This document shows, piece after piece, positions 20,067 to 27,818 of a stretch of DNA of 64,000 bases. Within the stretch, counting starts at the first letter, position 1; the number at the start of each line of letters is the position of its first letter. The DNA comes from an uncultured Rhodospirillales bacterium (GTDB taxonomy: Bacteria; Pseudomonadota; Alphaproteobacteria; Azospirillales; Azospirillaceae), in the NCBI GenBank assembly GCA_903920145.1, contig CAIXKV010000184.1:23111-87110 (forward strand), written 5' to 3'. The position numbers were made by a program, and so were the translations under genes. The notes beneath the pieces are model-generated. The model did no database searches, had not been told where the DNA came from, and saw only the letters and a program-made list of their open reading frames with translations.

Positions 20067-20262
20067 CAGATCATTAGAGATTAACCTTTTTATCTTTTTG
20101 TAACTTTCCTGTGCTTGGATACGAGAACAGTGCGTCTGGGGTGGCTTGTGGCTGGTTTTGCCTCATATTTTGGGTGTCTTCGATAGCACACGCCCCTCCT
20201 TGGCGGCGCGCGCTACCAAAGACTAGAACAAATCTACTATATTTATCATCGGGAGTTCGGCT

Positions 20263-20649
20263 ATGACCAAGGCTCATGCCTATCTTTCAATCAATCGAGA
20301 GGATCATAATTTCATAGATGCCATTGGCGATGAGTTAACCAAACGGTTGATTGATGACCCAATCAATCTACCGGCGATTTCTAATTCTTTAATGATCTTA
20401 CGGTCGATTTTGGCCAGTCATTTTGACCATGAAGAATCAATCATGAAGGAACAAAAATATCCAGATTGCTCAAAACATAAAAATAGTCATGATTATATTA
20501 TCACATTAATCTCATCATCGATTTCATCTTTGAGCCAAGAATGCCAAGAATCCCCAACAGAACTTTGGCTGACGCTCAAAAAGACCCTTGAAACCCATAT
20601 CAAAAAATATGATGACCTCCTAGTTCTCTACTTGGATACCTGTCCTTGA
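20263..20649 (+). CDS. Bacteriohemerythrin-type protein
   Basis: A 128-residue di-iron O2-binding protein. The seven ligands can be placed at H15, H53, E57, H72, H76, H112 and D117. The spacings (+4, +4, +5) match bacterial hemerythrins, although overall similarity to the second copy at 26320-26730 is low. The gene is AT-rich, stands alone after the histidine kinase gene with a 196-nt gap, and precedes bioC. A role in oxygen sensing, storage or delivery is inferred from the family. A functional link to the kinase next to it is possible but not shown. Confidence 0.85.
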   Translation: MTKAHAYLSINREDHNFIDAIGDELTKRLIDDPINLPAISNSLMILRSILASHFDHEESIMKEQKYPDCSKHKNSHDYIITLISSSISSLSQECQESPTELWLTLKKTLETHIKKYDDLLVLYLDTCP

Positions 20650-20677
20650 TCCTGATCTGCCGGATATAGCCCTGGTG

Positions 20678-21499
20678 ATGATCACCCTTCCGACGATGGC
20701 CTCCGCCACGCGCAAAACGGTGGTCTCCTCCGCCTTTGGAGGCGCGGCCGAAACCTATGATGCCGATGCCCATTTACAACGCTTGGTTGCAGCACGTTTG
20801 GCGCAGGATATCGCTGCCCTTCCTCTGGCTGCCGTGCCCCGCCTCCTTGAAATCGGCTGCGGGACTGGCTTTCTAAGCCATCACCTCCTGACTGACCGCC
20901 CCGCCGCCCGCGCCACCATCACCGACCTGTCGCCGCTGATGGTGGCACGATGCCGTCGACGGTTGGACGCAATGTCGCCGCAGGCCCGCTTCCTGGCGAT
21001 GGACGGCGAAAGGCCCTGCCTTCGCCCAGACGGCGACGGTGAGGGCTTTGACCTGATCTGTAGCAGTCTGGCGTTACAGTGGTTCGACAGCCCTGGCGAT
21101 GCCCTTGCGGGCTGGGTCGAGTTGCTGCGACCGGGTGGATACGTGGTTTTTGCCACTCTGGCCGCTGGCAGTCTGATCGAATGGCAAAACGCCCACAGCG
21201 CGCTGGGATTGGGAGCCGGAGTGGCCAGCTATCCAAGTGCCGAACATTTGGGCGCTCTGTGGCCCCCCAATGGACGCGGACGGATTCTCATCGAGCCGAG
21301 TCCCTGCACCTATCCCGATGGCCATGCCTTTCTGGATGGGCTACGCCGGATCGGCGCCCGTGTAGCAGCAGCGAACCGTCGCCCCCTGTCTCCCGGAGCG
21401 TTGCGTCAAGTCTTGCGGCGTGTCAATCAACCCGATGGCTTCACCGTCACCTACCAAATTGCCTATGGCTGTTTTCAAAAGGACGCGGGCTGCTCATGA
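20678..21499 (+). CDS. bioC: BioC, malonyl-ACP O-methyltransferase
   Basis: SAM-dependent methyltransferase that methylates malonyl-ACP and so disguises it for chain extension to pimelate. The nucleotide motif LLEIGCGTGFLS is clear. The N-terminal region VVSSAFGGAAETYDADAHLQ and the FDLICSSLALQWFDSP segment are typical of BioC. The protein is 273 residues. GTG at 20675, ATG at 20678 and ATG at 20696 are all possible starts and none has a strong ribosome binding site. It overlaps bioD by 4 nt. With bioH at 13301 it completes the BioC-BioH route. Confidence 0.93.
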   Translation: MITLPTMASATRKTVVSSAFGGAAETYDADAHLQRLVAARLAQDIAALPLAAVPRLLEIGCGTGFLSHHLLTDRPAARATITDLSPLMVARCRRRLDAMSPQARFLAMDGERPCLRPDGDGEGFDLICSSLALQWFDSPGDALAGWVELLRPGGYVVFATLAAGSLIEWQNAHSALGLGAGVASYPSAEHLGALWPPNGRGRILIEPSPCTYPDGHAFLDGLRRIGARVAAANRRPLSPGALRQVLRRVNQPDGFTVTYQIAYGCFQKDAGCS

Positions 21500-22149
21500 C
21501 CTCAAAAGCCACAGAGATTCAGGGCGTCTTTGTCACCGGAACCGACACGGGAATTGGCAAGACCTTGGTTTCAGCCTGTCTGGTACGAGCTTGGAATGCC
21601 GGCTATTGGAAGCCAGTTCAGACAGGTTTGGCTTCCGAGCCCGATGACACCGCAACCGTAACGACCTTGGCGGCTCTCTCCCCCGATCGCGTCCAGGCCC
21701 CTCGGCATGCCCTCCAAACGCCGCTTTCCCCCCAGGCAGCGGCGGCGCTGGAACAGGTTACGATCACCCTCGACGACTTTACCCTGCCCGCCATGGCGTC
21801 GCCGCTGGTGGTCGAGGGCGCCGGCGGTGTCCTGGTTCCGTTGTCGGAAACCACCCTGATGATCGACTTGATCGCCCGCCTGGGGTTACCCGTGGTGGTG
21901 GTGGCGCGGAGCGGACTCGGCACGATCAATCACACGCTTCTGACTTTGGCGGCCCTGCGCGGACGCCAATTGCCCATTGCCGGGGTGATTCTCAGCGGTC
22001 CGCCCAACCCCGGAAATCGCTTGGCCATCCAACGATTGGGTGGGGTTCCAGTGCTGGCTGAACTGCCCTGGTTGGATTTGGTGGATAGCGATGCCATCAG
22101 CCATCTTGCCACAGAGCGGATTCCCGCTTTAACGTCGGTACTACCATGA
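21496..22149 (+). CDS. bioD: BioD, dethiobiotin synthetase
   Basis: ATP-dependent carboxylase that closes the ureido ring of dethiobiotin from DAPA. The P-loop GTDTGIGKT, the YWKPVQTGL segment with the conserved lysine, and VVEGAGGVLVPLS are diagnostic. Length is 217 residues, normal for the family. The reading frame is open far upstream inside bioC, but the ATG overlapping the bioC stop (ATGA) gives the standard N-terminus. It also overlaps bioA by 4 nt, so bioC, bioD and bioA are translationally coupled. Confidence 0.96.
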   Translation: MTSKATEIQGVFVTGTDTGIGKTLVSACLVRAWNAGYWKPVQTGLASEPDDTATVTTLAALSPDRVQAPRHALQTPLSPQAAAALEQVTITLDDFTLPAMASPLVVEGAGGVLVPLSETTLMIDLIARLGLPVVVVARSGLGTINHTLLTLAALRGRQLPIAGVILSGPPNPGNRLAIQRLGGVPVLAELPWLDLVDSDAISHLATERIPALTSVLP

Positions 22150-23528
22150 CCGACACGCCCCCCTCTCCTTTGCCGCTGCCATCTGCCGAGCCGCTGTCCA
22201 CCGAGGCGCTGGTTGCCCTGGACCGTCGTCATCTCTGGCACCCTTTCACCCAGGCTCAAACCGCACCGCCGCCGCTTCCTGTGGCCAGCGGACGGGGAGC
22301 CAGCCTATTTTTGACCGATGGCCGTGAAATCATCGACCTGATTTCTTCGTGGTGGGTAACTCTGCATGGCCATGCCGAGCCCACCATTGCCCGAGCCATT
22401 GCCGAACAGGCGGGACGACTGGAACAGGTCATCTTCGCCGATTTTACCCATGCACCCGCGACCCAACTGGCCGCGCGGCTGGCGGCTGTGCTTCCCGAGG
22501 GACTTGATCGGGTCTTTTTCTCGGATGACGGATCGACCAGCGTCGAAGTTGCCCTGAAGATTGCTTATCAATACTGGCGCAATCGCGGTCAAATCCATCG
22601 CACTCGTTTCCTGGCCTTCGAAGGCGGCTATCACGGCGACACCTTTGGCGCCATGGCTGCGGGTCAGGGCTCGGGTTTTTATCACCCGTTTCACGACCTG
22701 CTCTTCCCGGTCACTCTACTGCCATTCCCAACCACATGGCTTGGCGATGATCAAGTCGCAGCCAAAGAAGCCGCCAGTCTCGACATGTTGGACCGCTGGC
22801 TTGAACATCATGGCGAGGACACAGCGGCGCTCATCATGGAACCGCTGGTGCAAGGAGCCGGCGGTATGCGGATGTGCCGACCCAGCTTTTTGCAAGATTT
22901 GGTGTTGCGCCTGCGCCGGGCGGGGGTCTTGCTGATCTTTGACGAGGTGATGACAGGCTTTGGCCGTACTGGCGAGCTGTTTGCCTGTCAGCGAGCTGGG
23001 GTCACTCCCGATCTGATCTGTTTGTCCAAGGGCCTCACTGGCGGTTTTCTGCCGCTTTCCGCCACCGTATGCCGGGATGAACTATACCAAGCCTTTCTTG
23101 GCGGTGGCTTTGACCGCGCCTTCGCTCATGGCCATTCCTTCACCGCCAACCCGCTGGGCTGTGCGGCGGCTCTGGCGTCGTTGGACCTGCTGGAAGCGCC
23201 GGAAACCGCTCCCCGCATCAAAGCCATCGAGCGGCGCCATCGGGCCTGGATCCAAAGCCTGCACGACCACCCGTCCTTGCGCCGTCCTCGGGTTCTTGGC
23301 ACCATCGCCGCTGTTGATTTGGACACCGAAGAAGTCGGCTACAGCGCTGCCATCGTTCCTCGGCTCAAGGCGTTTTTCCTCGACCGTGGCTTGCTGATTC
23401 GGCCTTTGGGTCCGACGATTTACCTGCTTCCGCCCTTGTGTATCACTGATGAACAGCTTGATTTGGCCTATCGCACCATTGAAGAGGCGGCTGAAGCTCT
23501 TTTGACGCCAGACGTGACGCCAGAGTAG
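22146..23528 (+). CDS. bioA: BioA, adenosylmethionine-8-amino-7-oxononanoate aminotransferase
   Basis: PLP-dependent class III aminotransferase that converts KAPA to DAPA using SAM as amino donor. Diagnostic features are DRRHLWHPFTQ, SSWWVTLHGHA, FSDDGSTSVEVALKIAYQYW, FEGGYHGDTFGAMA, FDEVMTGFGRTG and LSKGLTGGFLPLS with the PLP lysine. 460 residues is slightly longer than E. coli BioA because of a short N-terminal extension. It is the last gene of the bioCDA block. Confidence 0.96.
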   Translation: MTDTPPSPLPLPSAEPLSTEALVALDRRHLWHPFTQAQTAPPPLPVASGRGASLFLTDGREIIDLISSWWVTLHGHAEPTIARAIAEQAGRLEQVIFADFTHAPATQLAARLAAVLPEGLDRVFFSDDGSTSVEVALKIAYQYWRNRGQIHRTRFLAFEGGYHGDTFGAMAAGQGSGFYHPFHDLLFPVTLLPFPTTWLGDDQVAAKEAASLDMLDRWLEHHGEDTAALIMEPLVQGAGGMRMCRPSFLQDLVLRLRRAGVLLIFDEVMTGFGRTGELFACQRAGVTPDLICLSKGLTGGFLPLSATVCRDELYQAFLGGGFDRAFAHGHSFTANPLGCAAALASLDLLEAPETAPRIKAIERRHRAWIQSLHDHPSLRRPRVLGTIAAVDLDTEEVGYSAAIVPRLKAFFLDRGLLIRPLGPTIYLLPPLCITDEQLDLAYRTIEEAAEALLTPDVTPE

Positions 23529-23561
23529 TACTATTTGCCCCATAGGCGCCGGTTTTCGCAA

Positions 23562-23589
23562 GGCTCCGCCCTCACCCGTGGGCAGAGCC
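23562..23589 (+). other. Hairpin downstream of bioA
   Basis: The arms GGCTCCGCCC (23562-23571) and GGGCAGAGCC (23580-23589) pair with one mismatch around an 8-nt loop. No T-run follows, so it is not a classical intrinsic terminator. It may protect the bioA 3' end or act with Rho. Confidence 0.3.
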
Positions 23590-23666
23590 CACGAAAGGCC
23601 TTATCCTTGCGCCGATAGGGCTCTATCGCCCCACCAGGACAAAAAGACCAAAGGAGCCCGGACTCC

Positions 23667-25637
23667 GTGGCAACGGCGGACCCCGCACCCGACGCCCTCG
23701 CCGCCCGACGAGAACGGTCTCGAGCGGCCCTCGTGGCTCGTTTTCCTGATCTGGCACCGTCATTGGCCGCTTCCTCGCTGGTCACGCCTATCCTGGATGA
23801 CGGAGAGGTGGTTGATTTCGGTTTAGGCGACAGACGTTTTTACCGAACCGATGGGCGATCCTTTGCGCTCCGGCAGGTCAATGACTTTATGGCCCGTCCA
23901 GAGCGTTTCCTGCCCGACTTTGGCGCCGCCAACCCCACCGCCGGTATGGTCGAGCGGAGGATCCTGGAGGCGCTTCGAACCGAAAGCCGACGCCTGGGCC
24001 TTTCACCCACCGGCTTCTCAACCGCTCCCGACCCCCAAAACGGCATGCTGGTGGTGTTGGGCGTTGGCTTGGGCCACCACTTGGCGCCCGTGGTGGCGCG
24101 CACCCAGGCCCGCCATGTTCTGGTGGTGGAAAGTGAAGCCGAGTTCCTGCGCCAATCCCTGGCCGCCATCGAATGGTCAGAGCTGCTGGATAGGATTGAA
24201 CGTGACGGTGGCGTTGTTCGGCTGTTTCTGGGGCGTGATGCTGAAGCCATCCTGACCGCCCTGCGTCAAACCTTCGGCATGATCGGGGTTCCCTATTTAG
24301 AAGGGGCGTATTTCTACCGGCATTATGCCAATCCCATCCTGGATGAGACCGCCCGCCGGCTGCCCGAAGCGGCTCGACTGGCGTTTCAGGGGCGAGGCTT
24401 TTACGAAGACGAGCGGTTGATGATCACCAACGCCGTCGCCAATCTGACACGATGCGCTTTTCATTTGTTGGACACGCACCCCAAACCGCGTCGCCGGGAG
24501 CCCGCCCTGGTTATCGGCTCGGGGCCATCCCTGGACGGTGCGATTGGCGACATCAAACGGATTCGAAACAGCGCGATCGTGTTTTCCTGTGGCACGGCCT
24601 TAGAAGTCTGTCTTCGCCACGGCATCATTCCCGACTTTCACTGTGAAAGTGAAAACAGCGATGACCGCTACCGCCTGCTTGCAGCCATCGCTGCCAAGGA
24701 TCATGGCCTCGCTGGAATCGCTTTGCTGTCTTCGATCACAGTGGACCCACGCGTCCCGCCGCTGTTCGAGCAAAGCTTTTTCTGTTTCCGGGAAATGTCG
24801 ATTTCAACCCGGCTGTTGGCCACGGCTGACCAGGAAATAGGCTTCGCGGCACCCATCGTCGGCAATCTGGCCGTGCGCCTGGTCGCGGCTCTGGGGTTCC
24901 AAACCCTTTATATGTTCGGCCTGGACTGCGGCTCTCGTTCGGCAGACCGCAAGCACGCCGGCGGCAGCGTTTACGAGATTCACGATGACCTGCGCCAACG
25001 CGAACAGGCGCTTCGCTACGATCTGAGCGTACCCGGCAATTTTGGCGGAACCGTCGTGACCGATCCACTCTTCAACTGGTCGCGATTGAGGCACCAAGCC
25101 TTCATCAGCTCTGCCGGGTTGCGGGTCTTTAATTGCAGCGATGGCGCCCGAATCATCGGCGCCAAGCCCCAAGCCCCCCGCAGCGTCCGACTTGGCCGTT
25201 CGCTGCCTGATCGCTCACGCATCCGGGCTGAAATCGCCGCCGCACATCCGGCCTATGAGGCCGGTGCTTTTCTCGAAGACTATTCTTTCGCACCGGCTCA
25301 AGCCGATGTCCGACGATTTTTCGCCGAACTCGACGCCGCTTTGGCAGCAGCGGCGGCAATCGAAGCCCTCGACCTTTTCAAACTCTGGCACCATCTGGCG
25401 CCCCTGGCCGCAGAGAATCCCGAAGGTCATGGTGGCATCGCAACCATTGCCTTCGGCTCAATTCGTTATTTTCTCAAAGTCGTCGGCACTGTAACCCGCC
25501 GAGTTCCAGACCACACCGCCCGCCGCCATCTTCTGATTCGCGCTATCACGGAGTTCCGGGTGATCATCGCCGAGATGAGCGATGACACGGTCGCTCTGCT
25601 TGACGACCTTTCGAGCCGTTCGACACCCTCGGGGTGA
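23667..25637 (+). CDS. maf: Maf-type motility-associated glycosyltransferase
   Basis: 656 residues with the central MAF_flag10/DUF115 domain (MptE-like, Rossmann-type): LVIGSGPSLDGAI near 281-293, SCGTALEVCLRHGIIPDF, then HCESENSDDRYRLL and MFGLDCGS. Maf proteins transfer nonulosonic acids (pseudaminic or legionaminic acid type) to flagellin; a structure from Magnetospirillum is known. The start is GTG, with AAAGGAG about 11 nt upstream. No flagellin or sugar-synthesis genes are adjacent, but the genomic surroundings are motility-rich. Assignment to flagellin glycosylation rests on the family. Confidence 0.88.
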   Translation: MATADPAPDALAARRERSRAALVARFPDLAPSLAASSLVTPILDDGEVVDFGLGDRRFYRTDGRSFALRQVNDFMARPERFLPDFGAANPTAGMVERRILEALRTESRRLGLSPTGFSTAPDPQNGMLVVLGVGLGHHLAPVVARTQARHVLVVESEAEFLRQSLAAIEWSELLDRIERDGGVVRLFLGRDAEAILTALRQTFGMIGVPYLEGAYFYRHYANPILDETARRLPEAARLAFQGRGFYEDERLMITNAVANLTRCAFHLLDTHPKPRRREPALVIGSGPSLDGAIGDIKRIRNSAIVFSCGTALEVCLRHGIIPDFHCESENSDDRYRLLAAIAAKDHGLAGIALLSSITVDPRVPPLFEQSFFCFREMSISTRLLATADQEIGFAAPIVGNLAVRLVAALGFQTLYMFGLDCGSRSADRKHAGGSVYEIHDDLRQREQALRYDLSVPGNFGGTVVTDPLFNWSRLRHQAFISSAGLRVFNCSDGARIIGAKPQAPRSVRLGRSLPDRSRIRAEIAAAHPAYEAGAFLEDYSFAPAQADVRRFFAELDAALAAAAAIEALDLFKLWHHLAPLAAENPEGHGGIATIAFGSIRYFLKVVGTVTRRVPDHTARRHLLIRAITEFRVIIAEMSDDTVALLDDLSSRSTPSG

Positions 25638-25733
25638 ACATCAGTATCGGGATGAGGTGTTCGCCGATGAAAAAAGCGGCTATGGTGCCGATCTCGGCCA
25701 GCCGGCCAACCGATAAAGCAGGGAACAAAAACC

Positions 25734-25997
25734 ATGTCGAACGTCCGCAAACGCGCCATGGAAGCGGTGCTGGAAGCCGCAGAGCAGGACATTGAGGAAA
25801 CGTTTCAAGAAAATAAGATCAGTGATCGCGATAGCGAAGAAGCCGACGAGGCTGTGTTCGATGTAGCGATCCTTTATGCCTATCGAGTCTTCGTCAGAAT
25901 TTGTGAACAGCAAGGCATCCCGGCGGATGTCCAATTATTCGCTGAACTCAGCGCCGACCTTGCGGAAGAGATGGAGGCGGACGGAGACCAGGAGTAG
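25734..25997 (+). CDS. Small acidic conserved-looking protein
   Basis: 87 residues, rich in Glu and Asp (EAAEQDIEETFQENK; ADLAEEMEADGDQE), predicted helical, no signal peptide, no Cys. The family is not recognised. It follows the Maf gene by about 96 nt and is followed by a clear intrinsic terminator at 26039-26067, which supports it as the last gene of that transcript. A small partner or adaptor of Maf would fit the position, but this is a guess. Confidence 0.7.
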   Translation: MSNVRKRAMEAVLEAAEQDIEETFQENKISDRDSEEADEAVFDVAILYAYRVFVRICEQQGIPADVQLFAELSADLAEEMEADGDQE

Positions 25998-26038
25998 ATT
26001 TTTATAGTCGTGCGTATGACGAATGCCCCCTGACCCTC

Positions 26039-26067
26039 GCCAGGACCGTGATGATCCTGGCTTTTTT
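26039..26067 (+). terminator. Intrinsic terminator after the maf transcript
   Basis: The arms GCCAGGA (26039-26045) and TCCTGGC (26055-26061) pair perfectly around a 9-nt loop and are followed by six Ts (26062-26067). Confidence 0.85.
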
Positions 26068-26086
26068 CTGGGGTTCTGAGTCCCTA

Positions 26087-26126
26087 AAGGCCCCATAGAC
26101 GCGGGGCCTTCCTTGCGTCTATGGGG
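26087..26126. repeat. Overlapping, mutually exclusive hairpins
   Basis: A short hairpin AAGGCCCC/GGGGCCTT (26087-26094 with 26103-26110) competes with a longer one, CCCCATAGACGC/GCGTCTATGGGG (26091-26102 with 26115-26126, perfect over 12 bp). The two share bases, so only one can form at a time. It lies in the 322-base gap between the small acidic gene and the hemerythrin gene; no reading frame there is convincing. Confidence 0.6.
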
Positions 26127-26319
26127 GGAATAGCCATAGGGGCTTTGAATAAGGTCAGAAAGATCGTCTTGGAAGCGCGGGTGCCCCGCCCGCCTTCGCG
26201 GTCTGCCGTCGCCCTCTCGGCACGGGATCGCGACTGACTGTCGCACCCTGCCTTCTCGACATTCCCTATAGCCATAACCCACGTTATGTCATGCGCGCTT
26301 TTATCGGGGAATGCTGGAC

Positions 26320-26730
26320 ATGCTCATTGAGTGGCAGGATGGCCTACTGGTCGGCTTTGAGGCAATCGATCAAGAACATAGGGACTTGGTCTCTATGATC
26401 AATCAACTCTATGATCAAGTCAGAAATGGCCAAACAAAAGAAACAATCGAAAATACGCTTTTCACTCTGGCCGATCAGGTTGCGGCACACTTCACCCATG
26501 AAGATGAACTAATGCGCACCCATGGCTATCCTCATCGGGCTAGTCACCTGCTCGAGCACCGGAAGTTAATTGATCAACTTGACACTTTGCTTGATGGAAT
26601 CGACCTGCTAACGTCTCCAATGTTATTGAACGCCATTGGGTTCATGGATCATTGGTTCACGGATCACGTCGTTAACAGTGATGCCCGGTTGGGTGAATAT
26701 CTCAGAGACCATGGCGGCACGAAACGATGA
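26320..26730 (+). CDS. Bacteriohemerythrin
   Basis: A classical single-domain bacteriohemerythrin of 136 residues starting MLIEWQDGLLVGF. The di-iron ligands are H20, H57, E61, H76, H80, H116 and D121, with family spacing. It binds O2 reversibly at a non-heme di-iron site. A second ATG 9 nt upstream (26311) is possible; GGGGA at 9 nt favours the one used here. Single gene, with a palindrome (26801-26822) downstream. Base composition is normal for the region, unlike the AT-rich hemerythrin at 20263. Confidence 0.95.
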   Translation: MLIEWQDGLLVGFEAIDQEHRDLVSMINQLYDQVRNGQTKETIENTLFTLADQVAAHFTHEDELMRTHGYPHRASHLLEHRKLIDQLDTLLDGIDLLTSPMLLNAIGFMDHWFTDHVVNSDARLGEYLRDHGGTKR

Positions 26731-26800
26731 GGCGCGAGAGCGTGTTCCGATTCCGCCGGCAACTCCCTGTATGTTGACAAGTCCCCATATTGAAACCCAG

Positions 26801-26822
26801 CCGGTCGTTGGCCAACGACCGG
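26801..26822. repeat. Perfect 22-base palindrome
   Basis: CCGGTCGTTGG directly followed by its complement CCAACGACCGG. It lies 71 nt after the hemerythrin stop, and no T-run follows on either side. It could be a Rho-linked hairpin or a binding site. The rest of the gap up to the next gene shows nothing I recognise. Confidence 0.5.
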
Positions 26823-27007
26823 GGATGAGGCATTGTTGTGGCTCGCCAGTATCATAATCGAACCTTGATGGTGACTCATCAAGGCTGCCCTCAGACGCCG
26901 GGCGGGCGCATCCGCGCCCTTGGCTTCGCGTCCACGAGGACGCGGGGCCGCCGTCGCGGCCCGATACCGGCGATGTGTCAGTGTCAGGGCTCGCCGGTGT
27001 CATTCGA

Positions 27008-27802
27008 ATGACCAACCTTGAGGATGTGACTCGGCAGTTGACCGACGTGGCTTGGGCCGTGGGGTCGGTGCTGCTGGAGATGCAAGATGGGGCGCTGGGG
27101 GTGCGGCTCAAGGGGCCGGCGCAGGTGGTGACGGCAGCCGACGAACGGTCTCACGAGATGATGGTTGCTGAATTATCCCGGCGCTTTCCCGGCGTGCCGA
27201 TGGTTCTGGAGGAACAGGAAAATCCGGTGGTCTTGCCATCCCGTTATTTGGTTGCCGACGAATTGGATGGTACGGCGATTTACGCCTGCGGGTTGTCCGA
27301 TTGGGGGGTCACTTTGGCCTTGGTCGAAGGCGGGCAGCCGGTGGCTGGCGTGCTGCATCAACCGATCCGGGGCGAGACGGTGGCGGCGTGGCGCGGTGGC
27401 GGAGCGTGGCGGAATGGAGGCCGCGTGCATTTAAATCCCGGCCTGAGCGTGGCGGACAGTGTGGCCTTGGTGGAATTTAATCGGTTTTTGGATGCGGATG
27501 CGGTGGTTTGGCTGGACCGTTTGGCTCGCCAGTCGTTGACCTTGCGGGCATTGGGGACCGCCGTTGGTGCCGCCATCGAGATGCTGGCTGGTCATGCCAG
27601 TGTCTATCTGAATTGCCAGGGCGCGAAGGTTTGGGATTTTGCGGCGGCGGCGGTGGCGGTGGCGGAAGCCGGCGGGGTGGCGGTGGCGTTGAATGGCAGC
27701 GCGCCGGATTGGTCGGTGGTCCCCCAAGGAGTCCTCTTTGCGGCCAATCCGGCTGTGGCTGCGGAGGTGTTGAGGCTCAGAAAGGTTGCTGCTCCTCTAT
27801 AG
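27008..27802 (+). CDS. Inositol monophosphatase-family protein
   Basis: 264 residues of the IMPase/CysQ/FBPase fold. Visible parts are TAADERSHEMMVAEL, the acidic EEQEN, the metal/catalytic motif written DELDGT (family: DPIDGT or DPLDGT), then VALVEGGQPVAGVL-type strands, and the second metal motif VWDFAAA near the C-terminus. All metal-binding acidic positions seem kept, but Pro of motif 1 is replaced by Glu. The substrate could be an inositol phosphate, a sugar phosphate or 3'-phosphoadenosine phosphate. A GTG at 26975 would add 11 residues. It converges with the MCP gene on the other strand, 16 nt away. Confidence 0.8.
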   Translation: MTNLEDVTRQLTDVAWAVGSVLLEMQDGALGVRLKGPAQVVTAADERSHEMMVAELSRRFPGVPMVLEEQENPVVLPSRYLVADELDGTAIYACGLSDWGVTLALVEGGQPVAGVLHQPIRGETVAAWRGGGAWRNGGRVHLNPGLSVADSVALVEFNRFLDADAVVWLDRLARQSLTLRALGTAVGAAIEMLAGHASVYLNCQGAKVWDFAAAAVAVAEAGGVAVALNGSAPDWSVVPQGVLFAANPAVAAEVLRLRKVAAPL

Positions 27803-27818
27803 GCTTAAGCCGTTCCGG

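Noticed and set aside
25935..26282. Minus-strand frame of 115 codons after the small acidic gene
   Set aside because: It runs through the terminator and the alternative hairpins, is Arg/Gly-rich and has no family features.
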